The notes under the pieces: generated by a model
What the model saw: only the letters and a program-made list of their open reading frames with translations
Database searches by the model: none
What the model was told of the DNA's origin: nothing
Made by a program: the position numbers and the translations under genes
DNA from: Clostridiales bacterium
GTDB lineage: Bacteria > Bacillota > Clostridia > Oscillospirales > UBA644
NCBI GenBank assembly: GCA_016281805.1
Contig: JAEEJJ010000051.1
Span: 1-33,819 of the forward strand
Direction: 5' to 3'
Length of the DNA: 33,819 bases
Part shown: positions 27,101-33,819 of the stretch, one piece after another
Layout of the letters: every line of letters starts with the position of its first letter
Numbering within the stretch: position 1 is the first letter of the stretch

Positions 27101-27303
27101 TTCGAGCTTGACACCGCTTTTTCGATAAACGCTTTTAGATTTGACACATATTCTCTGGAAACATTCATCCTGGTTCTAAAGGCAACGAAATCAACAGTAG
27201 AAAGTTCTGATACAAACACTTTACCTGAGACTTCGCAATACGCACAGAAATCAGGATATTTACTTGAGAGTATATCGTTTATTCTAATCCGGCTCGCATC
27301 CAT
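24109..27303 (-). CDS. Giant protein with RNAP alpha-CTD-like and sigma region 4-like domains
   Basis: A 1064-residue protein I do not recognise as a named family. Residues ~162-218 strongly resemble the alpha-subunit C-terminal domain of RNA polymerase (LSSRALNCLSIAKCTTVKEL ... MRNMGEKSINEI), a helix-hairpin-helix DNA binder. Residues ~412-455 read like sigma-70 region 4 (RIRGESLEEIGSRLNLTRERIRQVEARI). The N-terminal ~60 residues look like a second HhH unit, and the C-terminal half carries winged-helix-like repeats. No nuclease or P-loop motif is visible. It follows the PC4-like gene by 14 nt and overlaps the HNH gene, so it is a part of the operon. It could be a site-specific DNA-binding platform, or a sigma-mimic that reads transcription or phage promoters; both are speculation. 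Confidence 0.7.
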   Translation of the reverse strand: MDASRIRINDILSSKYPDFCAYCEVSGKVFVSELSTVDFVAFRTRMNVSREYVSNLKAFIEKAVSSSKSENQNSIPEKSYPSSRINIEHQISSENVLHPNANNEDINIDSIVASGMREEENKNEQKPSEVVNEAIIEINNSESDELIPFYAIFKVDSNNYSIPVSELQLSSRALNCLSIAKCTTVKELLTKSISDLRSMRNMGEKSINEIVAKIKDFLSDASHRLEKNKSTQRVTKIDNNLIKSIGSLLNGTSYSIENLDDDQKKYLQTIETAIETVGSEICSKAFYNPQYVRVICDLFRRYVSRTETYDSFVDSVCESVRNLPQSVKDRRVIPLVLLIEKTSGKSLSSIISMCDSSTRIYQLPNLIISMGIAPDSEVAVAIKAFVDCINFDPDEAVRQTVSNICSGLQTSSKRGIEILESRIRGESLEEIGSRLNLTRERIRQVEARITRNFWKYYKNQKYDLILLIYAMRDGDKFLYLSELKEILGDFALILWKSVKHIPEHTLYSYSWELDSIVISSGSTSYQIIANAKMAYNRLPHTIESSEVNEVLENVSQECNAPLEVVQNMFFNNYKVTGQFYSIIPITVTFMCDYVLHYRFPAGFKINDSFEANRFKEYMIELFGDKAKSITNRAIDAKVGYIGILCDRGKYIHPDYIQVKEEIIESINDFIENSPRALLTYGEIFDALSSVLDGTQITNKYLLQGALKKYGCRFNTNRDYVRKTNDASLVDELDAFVEERGAVHKSEIFAEITSLNEKNLGAVVARSSTVFNIENGFYIHASSFDIQPSDYRQIREYLTEACAEVPVNIRFVYDAISDRFPEFIYRNGFDGHNKLFAALNYMFGSEFSFVRPYIAKLGVNDITNKSVILQHITDYDQIDINELIDICTDNNIKYISPFYLTQMLAPQYVRIDANNLMKRELTGISEETINDAVAIISDMLKVNDYVICSKIDEFIWFPNIDIEWNTFLLENLMIQSGKFNILYTLGNPLNRSTAIFVSDKYKNDTFDSMLIKILTDKVKNGMFSSKSEMRDWLQQEGFIERNLPNFLEGSKYFYVDTTGVHCAEI

Positions 27304-27317
27304 AGCTTTTCGTCCAT

Positions 27318-27554
27318 CTAAATTTCAAGATTGTTAAGAGCTTTTTTAAGAGTCCTTATTTCTTCCAAAGACAGGGTTACGCCTTTGCCCATTTTTGTAT
27401 TGTCTTCATTCCAGCTTCGAATATCATATTTGGCAATGTTATTTCCCCACTGCACAATATTAAGCTGTTTTCTCCAGCTACCGCTTTCAGAGAGAGTAGC
27501 CAACTCTTCAACAATCGTACATTCAAGTTTCTTGTCTGTTTCCATAGAATTCAT
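27318..27554 (-). CDS. PC4/YdbC-like single-strand DNA-binding protein
   Basis: A small protein (78 residues from the ATG at 27554; ATG at 27545 also possible) with the PC4/Sub1 C-terminal fold signature: WRKQLNIVQWGNNIAKYDIRSW followed by KMGKGVTLSLEEIRTL. Bacterial YdbC homologues are dimers that bind ssDNA. A GAGG lies only three bases from the 27554 ATG and twelve from 27545, so the start is uncertain; the track start at 27596 has no site. It is the first gene of the BREX-like operon, about 130 nt below a strong promoter. It could stabilise melted DNA during modification, or regulate the operon. Confidence 0.82.
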   Translation of the reverse strand: MNSMETDKKLECTIVEELATLSESGSWRKQLNIVQWGNNIAKYDIRSWNEDNTKMGKGVTLSLEEIRTLKKALNNLEI

Positions 27555-27694
27555 ATACCTCAAATCTCTTAAAAATAAAAATGCTGAACTTTGCAATCAA
27601 ATGTTTTTTTGAAACCTATTCAGAAGGCACAAATCCGTTTTCGAATTGGTTATTCCAATATAAAATGCTCAAAGTTTATAATTTTCCATTTATT

Positions 27695-27738
27695 ATTATA
27701 TCACACCTTTCATACAAAAATCAATACCTTTTTGTCAA
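27695..27738 (-). promoter_or_regulatory. Promoter of the BREX-like operon
   Basis: On the minus strand TTGATT (27719-27724), an 18-nt spacer, and TATAAT (27695-27700) preceded by TGA, an extended -10. A second -35-like TTGACA sits at 27733-27738 just upstream. The start would be near 27688, leaving a leader of about 130 nt before the PC4-like gene. Confidence 0.7.
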
Positions 27739-27906
27739 CTTTTTTATCGAGTAATTAAACAGATACTTGGCGTGCAGAGAAGCCTATCGAATTGTATAAT
27801 TGTATAAGCAAATTTTTGTGCAGTCTATACGGCTTATACGAGTCAGGCATATGCCAGAAACTGTTTTGGAGTATGGCATTGAACCGCAGCGAAACCGATA
27901 GATACA

Positions 27907-27948
27907 ATGGCATAGATATCGTTCAAGCGGGAGCTATGCCATTTTTTT
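27907..27948 (+). terminator. Intrinsic terminator in the junction region
   Basis: ATGGCATAG pairs with CTATGCCAT over a loop of about 18 nt and is followed by TTTTTTT. No intact plus-strand gene precedes it, so it is probably the tail of a lost gene. Confidence 0.7.
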
Positions 27949-27967
27949 GCAAATCGGCAGACTAAAC

Positions 27968-28121
27968 AATCCTATTAAATCTGAATCGTCTGAATGCAAC
28001 CACCTTTGAGCATAGAGCAAATGTAAAAGTTGGTGTTGATTTTGAAATCACTTTGCCTGAGAGCAATTCGATTATGGTTTCGGTTAACGGCACGGCTGTA
28101 GTAATAAAAAAAATAGACTGA
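27968..28121 (+). pseudogene. Coding-like 3' remnant, no start codon
   Basis: A plus-strand open frame from just after a TAA to the TGA at 28119-28121 encodes about 50 residues with protein-like composition (for example VKVGVDFEITLPESNSIMV) but has no ATG/GTG near its 5' end. It sits beside the integrase, as expected for the tail of a gene truncated by insertion or deletion. The overlapping minus-strand 60-residue ORF in the track is its shadow. The family is not recognised. Confidence 0.35.
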
Positions 28122-28249
28122 TGAATGTTATATAACTGTAGCAAATAAATAGAGTATGATTTAATCTATAAGCCGATTATATATTTTTTCATAAAACATT
28201 ATAAAGCGACTTAAACAACAATATTACTATAACAGATATGTTTTTTGAT

Positions 28250-29398
28250 TCACTGCTCTTGTTTATCCGATAAAGCGGTTAACTCCGCGACATATTTATC
28301 AAGTTTTTCCGATGCGATTTTCTGTTTGCTGATTCGTATGTCGGTATACACATCAACAGTTGTTCTGATATCTGCATGACCTAAAAACCTCTGGGCTTCT
28401 TCCGGTGATAACCCTGCTTCAAAACAAATTGTTGCAAACGAGTGTCTGAGCTGGTGTGGAGTAAGGTGTATTTCACATTTTCTTTTATGGGGAATCTTTT
28501 GCAACTCCGATAGAGTTGCAAGTCTTTTTCCGTTTTCGTCCACGAAGTATTCTTCTCTGAATCCAACAATGAGTGCATACTGACGCCACCTATGATTAAA
28601 CTCTGTAAATGAAAGCGGCTTGTTGCCCCCAAAGATGAAGTCATCCGGATTTGGATTACATTCTTTTAATATTGATAAAAGTTGTTTTGACAACGGTTCC
28701 ATTAATGGAATCCGTCTTACACCATTGACTGTCTTAGTCTCCTTTATAACAGCCTGATTATGCGGAAATGTGACTGCCTTATCAATGTTTATTACTCTAT
28801 TTTCAAAATCCACATCACGCCATTGTAACGCAAGAGCCTCCTGAGTTCTGCAGCCAGTATTAAGAAGCAGAAATGCGAACAATCCAAACGGTTGATTTAC
28901 AGCTTGCCTGATTGTTTTTTCCTGCTCTGGAGTGGCTGCAGGCTTTTTCTTTTTTGCAATACGTGGATTTTTTGTTGCCATCACAGGATTAATTTTGATT
29001 TTGGCGCCTCGTCTGAGTATTTCGAAATCAAATATCTTTGACATTACAGTTCGATGTGTTTTTACATAACTTGCCGAATAGCCTTTTATTTTAAGATCAT
29101 TAAGAAAGGCTTGTATATTTGCCGGCTCGATTTCATCTATCCGTTTATTACCAAACTGTGCGACAATACGGTCAAAAGCCGGATCATATTGTGAAAGTGT
29201 TTTCGGAGAAACAGTACGCCAGAAACCACTATACCAATCATTCGCAACCTTGTCGAACATAGGGGCAAGATTGTCGGCCTCATGCGCCATAATTATCTTT
29301 TGCTTAAGTTCTGTCTTCGTTTTCCCATAAACGACTTTTCGTTGTCCTCCTGATAATGCTACAGATGCCTGATATCTGCCGTCTTTTCTTTTTTTCAT
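28250..29398 (-). CDS. int: Tyrosine site-specific recombinase (phage/ICE integrase)
   Basis: A 382-residue integrase that would catalyse integration and excision of the element to its right. The N-terminal ~45 residues are basic and beta-like (KKRKDGRYQASVAL), fitting an arm-type DNA-binding domain; residues ~45-140 form the core-binding domain. The catalytic domain shows all six residues: Arg184 in NTGCRTQEALAL, Lys ~222, His315-x-x-Arg318 in HQLRHSFA, His341 in FLGHADIRTT and the nucleophile Tyr351. The start is supported by AAAAGGAG. As the last gene of a leftward module, it marks the probable left end of the element. Confidence 0.95.
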   Translation of the reverse strand: MKKRKDGRYQASVALSGGQRKVVYGKTKTELKQKIIMAHEADNLAPMFDKVANDWYSGFWRTVSPKTLSQYDPAFDRIVAQFGNKRIDEIEPANIQAFLNDLKIKGYSASYVKTHRTVMSKIFDFEILRRGAKIKINPVMATKNPRIAKKKKPAATPEQEKTIRQAVNQPFGLFAFLLLNTGCRTQEALALQWRDVDFENRVINIDKAVTFPHNQAVIKETKTVNGVRRIPLMEPLSKQLLSILKECNPNPDDFIFGGNKPLSFTEFNHRWRQYALIVGFREEYFVDENGKRLATLSELQKIPHKRKCEIHLTPHQLRHSFATICFEAGLSPEEAQRFLGHADIRTTVDVYTDIRISKQKIASEKLDKYVAELTALSDKQEQ

Positions 29399-29459
29399 AT
29401 TATTAAATATCTCCTTTTCATTTATGCGCTATGTCTTGGTAAAGATTTAACAAAAATCA

Positions 29460-30809
29460 TCATTTTAAAGATCTTATTTTTATTTTACTGCGTCGTCTCC
29501 TTTTTTTTGTATCCTGCTTTGAGGTATCCAAGACAGGCTTGACATTATATTCTGTACATACAGACACATTTCGCCCTTCAACGCTTGCTATCCACTCAAG
29601 CAGCAGATTCCGCATCCTTTTGCTTGGAATATATATCCAGATTTCTTTTCCGTCTCGTATCGCTGAACGCCAAATCCACTGCAACATTACAGACAACGCA
29701 TATTCGTTTTCCCTGATATCAATTCCTTGTTGGGAAAGAAATTTCTTTTCATTCGGATTCATAAACACATTAACACAGTAAGCAAGAACATCTCTGTTTC
29801 TGTATTTGTTGGTTGCGCGTTCGTTAAATGCGATGAAATTGCGATAGAAACCCTCAGACCTGAGTATGCCGACACAGTCCTTAAATGTCGCCCAGAGCCT
29901 GCGCTCTGCATTTTTGTCTTTGTTATAATGCTTAAAGAAGTTTGACATGTGGTTTTTTAGAGTTTTGATATCCCCGTTTTTTTCAGCTTTGCTATACCAG
30001 TGGTGTGAAAGTGCATAATAATCTTCACCGATACAGTTAATCTTTTTATTGTCGAAAATATGTATCTTTTGACTGAGATGTAATGTATAATCCGGAATAT
30101 ACTCGGTATGATCACAAAACTGATATGCGCCGTTTTCGTCAAGCTTTATGCCGATTTTTTCAAACTCAACTCCCATAAGATCGAATCCGTACTTCATTAT
30201 TTGACAATCAAACATATATGTAAGAACGTAAACATCCTTGAACGCAAGAAGAAGCTCTTTAGAAAACAGCCAGTAAAACACGGATGAATTGGACTTGGTT
30301 TCTTCAATTTCGATGAGCTGTTTACCTTTTGCAATATCAAAGAATTGCCTAAAATTCCCCCTGCGATATTCGAAATCAGGCGATTTACTGATGAAGTTTC
30401 CTTCTCTCATTACGCACTCTGATTTTTCAAGTATGTTTAAATCCTCTATGGAAATATCAGACGGATACAGAACGTCCACCGTTTCGTCAATAATAAGGAC
30501 ATATTCCCATTTTTTTATATTCTCAATAAGATCATCTGCATACCGCGTAAACATCTGATGTGTACTTGCAATATTTTCGCCATCCGAAATCAACTGCTGA
30601 CTATGAATGATTTTTCTGAAATTGTATTTTGGAATATCTTTTCTCGGTTCTTGAAAATTAAGTCTTGGACAAGCCAAACGGATTCTGGCAGCCTCATCAA
30701 GAAAAGATGATATATAAATAAACTTTTGGTTCGGGTGGTCGTTCATATACTGTATTGCTGCGCTCGACTTGCCTGAACCCATTATTGCATCGCATATTTT
30801 TATGGACAT
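29460..30809 (-). CDS. P-loop NTPase of phage/plasmid replication type
   Basis: A 449-residue protein with Walker A at the very N-terminus (DAIMGSGKSSAAI, Lys ~14), an IYISSFLDEAARI segment, ASTHQMF (~81-87, like a helicase motif Ia/Ic) and Walker B VLIIDET (~104-110). The C-terminus is highly basic (KKRRRRSKIKIR). This layout is common in replication-initiation or origin-binding helicase-like proteins of phages and plasmids, but no complete helicase C-terminal motif set is evident. AAAGGG precedes the ATG. It lies between the integrase and a 1.2-kb repeat-rich non-coding region that could be its target. The function is inferred from P-loop and context only. Confidence 0.7.
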   Translation of the reverse strand: MSIKICDAIMGSGKSSAAIQYMNDHPNQKFIYISSFLDEAARIRLACPRLNFQEPRKDIPKYNFRKIIHSQQLISDGENIASTHQMFTRYADDLIENIKKWEYVLIIDETVDVLYPSDISIEDLNILEKSECVMREGNFISKSPDFEYRRGNFRQFFDIAKGKQLIEIEETKSNSSVFYWLFSKELLLAFKDVYVLTYMFDCQIMKYGFDLMGVEFEKIGIKLDENGAYQFCDHTEYIPDYTLHLSQKIHIFDNKKINCIGEDYYALSHHWYSKAEKNGDIKTLKNHMSNFFKHYNKDKNAERRLWATFKDCVGILRSEGFYRNFIAFNERATNKYRNRDVLAYCVNVFMNPNEKKFLSQQGIDIRENEYALSVMLQWIWRSAIRDGKEIWIYIPSKRMRNLLLEWIASVEGRNVSVCTEYNVKPVLDTSKQDTKKRRRRSKIKIRSLK

Positions 30810-32041
30810 TTTTTTGACCCTTTCTGAATTTAAAATCTGTATTAAATTATATTATACGAAAAATTCTGATGTGTTTTCTTAGCTACAAACAATATGGTAA
30901 ACAATGTGACAAAATCCCGATTGTTCATTTTTTTGTCCAAATCAGACGGACAAAACAGATATTAAACAACTCGATACAACGATGAAATCCGTAGTAGTAA
31001 TCATTATCTTTAAAATAGAAACAATTCTTTGCTGCGTTGTTTATAATTCTGCATTGTTTATTAAAAGTAAAAACAGGTATACCTGCTATCGTTGCATTAA
31101 AGCTACGTTGAAGATCATTTTGCCAATAAAGGAAACAATAGTTGTATTGAAACATAATTAGGCAGCAATGCTACTGATATTGAAAAATAGTATTTGCTGC
31201 AATGTTGATACATCCAAAAGTATAGCTGCATTGTTGCTATTGTTAAAAGCTGTCTTGTTTCTACACCCTATTTATTAACATGGTTGCCAGAATACAAGCT
31301 ACGTTGTAGCCGATTAAAAAGTATTATTAATAAATAGTCTTTAACAGATATACCTTCATTGTAGCTTTTACCGCTACATTGCTGATTGTTTCCTTAAGCT
31401 ACATAGAAGTTATACTAATGATATACCTGCATTGATTCTTAATATGGCTACATTGTTACTATACCATATCCTAAAACTACATTGTTTCCGTGAATAGCTA
31501 CGAAGATGCTGATTGAGGAATATTATTAAATATTTCTTTAGCAGGTATACCTTCAATGTAGCTTTTAAAGCTGCATTGAAGGTATTCATTCTTTTGCTGC
31601 CTTGTAGCAATACCGCTAAAGCTACATTATTCCTCAAAAGCAACATTGTAGCCATACGGTATACAACATTTGTTTTATTAAACAGTATAGTAACAGCTAT
31701 CCCTTAAGCCGTTAAAAAAGCAATAGATACATGAAATCAGCCGATGTAACAATATATCCAATGCTGCATTGGGATATCAGAAACATCAGCATTTCTGCAA
31801 CCTGATTTTATGTGCAATACCTGCATTTTTACTTCGGTATAATTGAGGCTTCAATTTACTGAATTGTCAATAAACCATCACTTTATTCATTAAAAACAAT
31901 ATTTTCTGCGGATATGGCCGGTATACCGTAAGCGGCGCCAATCCCCTCTTTATTAATCTGTTGGCAATTATATCCGCTGCCTCATCTACGGGATTAGCGA
32001 ATCGACAAGTTTGTATAATAATACTATCATTATTTGCTAAG
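30810..32041. repeat. 1.2-kb non-coding region with iteron-like degenerate repeats
   Basis: No convincing gene. Two short words recur with variation. GCTACATTG-like (and its complement CAATGTAGC) occurs at 31102, 31225, 31298, 31357, 31373, 31447, 31476, 31554, 31570, 31621, 31644 and 31763. The palindrome GGTATACC or GATATACC occurs at 31076, 31347, 31420, 31544 and 31920. A near-perfect 16-bp inverted repeat (31547-31585) joins both words around a 7-nt loop. The small ORFs in the track here are simply translations of the repeats. An origin of replication or a protein-binding array is the simplest guess. Confidence 0.7.
31547..31585. repeat. 16-bp inverted repeat inside the iteron-like region
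   Basis: ATACCTTCAATGTAGC and GCTGCATTGAAGGTAT are complementary at 15 of 16 positions across a TTTTAAA loop. Confidence 0.85.
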
Positions 32042-32419
32042 TTAAAAAGGCAGATCATCTCTTTTCAAATCACTGAATGAAAATGGTTCATTAACAGGTA
32101 TATCTTCAAACAGATTATCGGAATTCGTGTCGGTTTCTTTTTCAAAGTCATAAACCTGATACACAACATACTCTTTGTTTGTTTCATTGTTAACCCATGT
32201 TCTTACATTAATATCCGTAAGTTTGATTCTGTCCCCAGGTCTGATGTTGGAGATTTTAAACGCTGCTGTTTTATAAAAGAAGCAGATTGCTGAGAAATCC
32301 TGCTCATATTCGCCTGTCAGTTTATTCTTCTTGCTTGTGGAGAGACGCACTCTCTTGGAATTGTTTTTGCCGTCTTCTATACTCCAGACGGATGCCCAGT
32401 TATCTTTTCTGAAACCCAT
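32042..32419 (-). CDS. SSB-like single-strand DNA-binding protein
   Basis: A 125-residue protein with a probable OB-fold body (WASVWSIEDG ... RPGDRIKLTDINVRTWV) and an acidic, disordered tail ending in DDLPF, the signature tip by which SSB proteins recruit DNA-repair and replication partners. It is more divergent than housekeeping SSB, as is typical of phage or ICE versions. AAAGGAG precedes the ATG. It lies 15 nt after the ERF gene and so is co-transcribed with it; together they form a recombination pair. Confidence 0.8.
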   Translation of the reverse strand: MGFRKDNWASVWSIEDGKNNSKRVRLSTSKKNKLTGEYEQDFSAICFFYKTAAFKISNIRPGDRIKLTDINVRTWVNNETNKEYVVYQVYDFEKETDTNSDNLFEDIPVNEPFSFSDLKRDDLPF

Positions 32420-32434
32420 AATAATTTTCTCCTT

Positions 32435-33199
32435 TTATTCTTTAGATGTTGTTTTCTTTGTTGTTTTGGAAATGGAAACCTCTGTCGGTTTTGTTTCTGT
32501 TTCTATTGAAGCAAACGCAACATTAAGGTCTTCGAGCAGTTGGCTTGCCGTAACGGGGTCTTCTATATCGTAATAATTTGCGCTTGCCTTGCCCGCTTTT
32601 GTTTTGGCATATCTCTTTACGAGGTCGATGACCTTCGGTTTGTCTTCGGGTTTTAGTTCGAGATGAGCCGTGACAAGGGAATGTATCTGTTCGATTATCT
32701 TTGCGGCTATCTCTTTGTCCTCTGCGCTTTCAGCCTCTTTCTGAAGCTTGCGCCAGTTGTCGGGATCGTCGTCTGACGTTGCGACATTGAAATACTTAAG
32801 CATAAAATACCTTGATGAATAAGTCAGTCCTGAGCCGAACGCCTGAGACGCGTCTGCCTGCTGACCGACCATAGCCCACGGGACGACAATAAAGTCTGTC
32901 GGCTCGTCGTTGTTTATCCAGACCCACTCCATATCGCTCGAAACGAGAACCTCGTTTACTTTTTCTTCGTAGATCTTTCCGTCTTTTGTAGACTTTGTTT
33001 TGGTGTAGGCGTAAGGCACGACTTTCATTGAGTCCTTCACGATGCGCGGTATCAAAGACACGCCGAGCTTATCCATAAGCCCCGTTATCTTTGAAAGTAT
33101 AAGGTCTTCGGTTACGTATCTGTAGCCGAAACCCTGTTTGTTTTTCTGCAAGACCTCTACCGGCTTGCGGATTTTTGCCAGCTTCTGATAAATGTTCAC
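32435..33199 (-). CDS. erf: ERF-family single-strand annealing protein
   Basis: A 254-residue recombinase of the ERF group (phage P22 Erf type), which anneals ssDNA during phage or ICE recombination. The diagnostic N-terminal part reads YQKLAKIRKPVEVLQKN, GFGYRYVTEDLILSKI, then the conserved core QQADASQAFGSGLTYSSRYFMLKYFNV and a DDDPD acidic turn. The C-terminal third is charged and variable. The start is GTG at 33199 with GGGAG about ten bases upstream. It probably works with the SSB-like protein downstream. Confidence 0.92.
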   Translation of the reverse strand: MNIYQKLAKIRKPVEVLQKNKQGFGYRYVTEDLILSKITGLMDKLGVSLIPRIVKDSMKVVPYAYTKTKSTKDGKIYEEKVNEVLVSSDMEWVWINNDEPTDFIVVPWAMVGQQADASQAFGSGLTYSSRYFMLKYFNVATSDDDPDNWRKLQKEAESAEDKEIAAKIIEQIHSLVTAHLELKPEDKPKVIDLVKRYAKTKAGKASANYYDIEDPVTASQLLEDLNVAFASIETETKPTEVSISKTTKKTTSKE

Positions 33200-33259
33200 T
33201 GTGTAAAATCTCCCTGTTTAAATTTGAATTTATGTTAAGCCTTTTCGGGCGGTAATTTT

Positions 33260-33400
33260 AGTTCTTATTTCTCTGTGGTATAAACAGCAATTTTGACTCA
33301 CCCCCTGAAACCACCGCATTTCATCGCGGTTTCAAGGGGTAGCCAAATAAAAAAAGTTTGACAAAATTGTAAACTCGGTTTTATTCCGTTTTGTCGATAC
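33260..33400. repeat. Hairpin-bearing repeat, copy A
   Basis: About 120 nt alignable to copy B (33574-33710), including a perfect 27-nt match (33284-33310). Its hairpin pairs CCCCTGAAACC with GGTTTCAAGGGG. The loop contains GCATTTCATC, which is the reverse complement of the same segment in copy B. It lies just upstream of the ERF gene, so a regulatory role is possible. Confidence 0.75.
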
Positions 33401-33509
33401 AGTTTTTTATGACGCGCTCCCTTTCGAGTTCGTCGCTGAAATCAGTCCACGGTTCTGCATCGAAAAGCCCCGTGACGTCGCCTGAGATATCGTATTGTCT
33501 GCCGGATAT
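33381..33509 (-). other. Coding-like small ORF lacking a standard start
   Basis: A minus-strand open frame ending in TAA at 33381 encodes about 42 residues with protein-like composition (QYDISGDVTGLFDAEPWTDF). No ATG, GTG or TTG is in frame; an AAAAGGGGG site stands about six bases before an ATA codon. It may be a remnant, or a gene with a non-standard start. Confidence 0.3.
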
Positions 33510-33573
33510 GCTGAACCCCCTTTTGGGGCAACAACTTTATAAAATCATATAAACCATTTCGGACGGAATTTTT

Positions 33574-33710
33574 CCGTAAATTTCTTATCTGGTATATACA
33601 GCAATTTTGACTCACCCCCTGAAATCACGATGAAATGCGCGGTTTCTAATGGTGCATAAATCGAAAAAGTTTGAAAAATTGTGAACTTGTTTTTATGCGC
33701 TGGGGGGGGT
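33574..33710. repeat. Hairpin-bearing repeat, copy B
   Basis: Homologous to copy A with the same 27-nt core (33598-33624). The stem is weaker (GAAATC and GGTTTC), and the loop segment is GATGAAATGC, inverted relative to copy A. A run of eight G follows at 33702-33709. Confidence 0.75.
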
Positions 33711-33819
33711 TATTTTCACGCAACCACAATCAATCTGGGAAGCACCTTCCCATACCTGAACTGATGTTTCTCTGTGTGAATATTATTTCCAATATTTCCA
33801 AAGAATTGATATGTAAGAA
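33711..33819. other. Window edge, possible 3' end of a minus-strand gene
   Basis: Two minus-strand frames stay open from the edge; one ends with TGA at 33716 and yields about 34 residues (ending in YGKVLPRLIVVA). There is too little sequence to decide. A GGGAAGgtgCTTCCC hairpin lies near 33739-33753. Confidence 0.2.

Larger units (their letters stand above)
27740..28249. other. Decayed junction between the BREX-like operon and the integrase
   Basis: No intact gene is supported. The stretch contains AT-rich sequence with short ATTGTATAA tandem copies near 27795, a plus-strand terminator (27907-27948) and a coding-like remnant (27968-28121). It is the most likely place for the element's attachment site, since integrases usually lie beside it, but no att duplication can be seen with only one end in view. 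Confidence 0.45.

Noticed and set aside
30387-30404. 16 of 18 match between spacer 3917-3943 and the P-loop gene
   Set aside because: The match is at the PAM-distal end of the guide, with the seed not matching; likely coincidence, not self-targeting.
31410-31655. 81-residue minus-strand ORF in the repeat field
   Set aside because: It is a translation of the degenerate repeats, without a ribosome site.

Overview
The window looks like a chromosomal segment from a low-to-mid GC Gram-positive anaerobe of the Clostridia (Oscillospiraceae/Lachnospiraceae-like). This is inferred from sigma-A promoters with extended -10 elements, strong AGGAG-type ribosome binding sites, a lipoprotein-type solute-binding protein, and gut/rumen-type Cas12a and integrase genes. 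I cannot place the species.

Layout: (1) 1-3335 is housekeeping: a solute-binding lipoprotein and glycerol kinase (both minus strand), each of glpK and the following tRNA-Arg(ACG) having a readable promoter. (2) 3336-3685 is a non-coding boundary with strong hairpin terminators. (3) 3686-8431 is a type V-A CRISPR-Cas locus read on the minus strand: full-length cas12a, then a cas4 gene cut off in mid-domain exactly at the first repeat of a 10-spacer array. cas1, cas2, the leader and the rest of cas4 are missing. (4) 8561-11449 is a tightly coupled three-gene unit: an AAA+ ATPase of CbbX type, a coiled-coil protein with a degenerate J-like motif, and a HIRAN-domain protein. (5) 11619-27554 is a nine-gene, mostly overlapping operon that I read as a type 4-like BREX system: PC4/YdbC-like protein, a giant protein with RNA polymerase alpha-CTD and sigma region 4 motifs, an HNH-like protein, BrxP (PAPS-reductase core + ferredoxin + DUF4007), BrxC-like ATPase, PglZ, a BrxL lacking the Lon protease part, a tiny zinc-ribbon protein and a cysteine desulfurase. 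There is no PglX methyltransferase; the sulfur chemistry suggests DNA phosphorothioation instead. A strong promoter lies just upstream at about 27,700. (6) 27,600-28,249 is a decayed junction with a terminator and a coding-like remnant. (7) 28,250-33,819 is the edge of a mobile element: tyrosine integrase, P-loop NTPase, a 1.2-kb iteron-like region, SSB-like protein, ERF recombinase, and two copies of a hairpin-bearing repeat.

How it fits together: the cysteine desulfurase would mobilise sulfur, BrxP would activate the target with its Fe-S clusters, and BrxC, PglZ and BrxL would supply ATP-driven DNA handling. The HNH-like protein is a candidate reader or nuclease. The two transcription-like proteins at the start of the operon are the least explained parts. 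All genes from 27,554 down to the CRISPR array point the same way, so three defence-like modules are stacked head to tail between a tRNA gene and an integrase.
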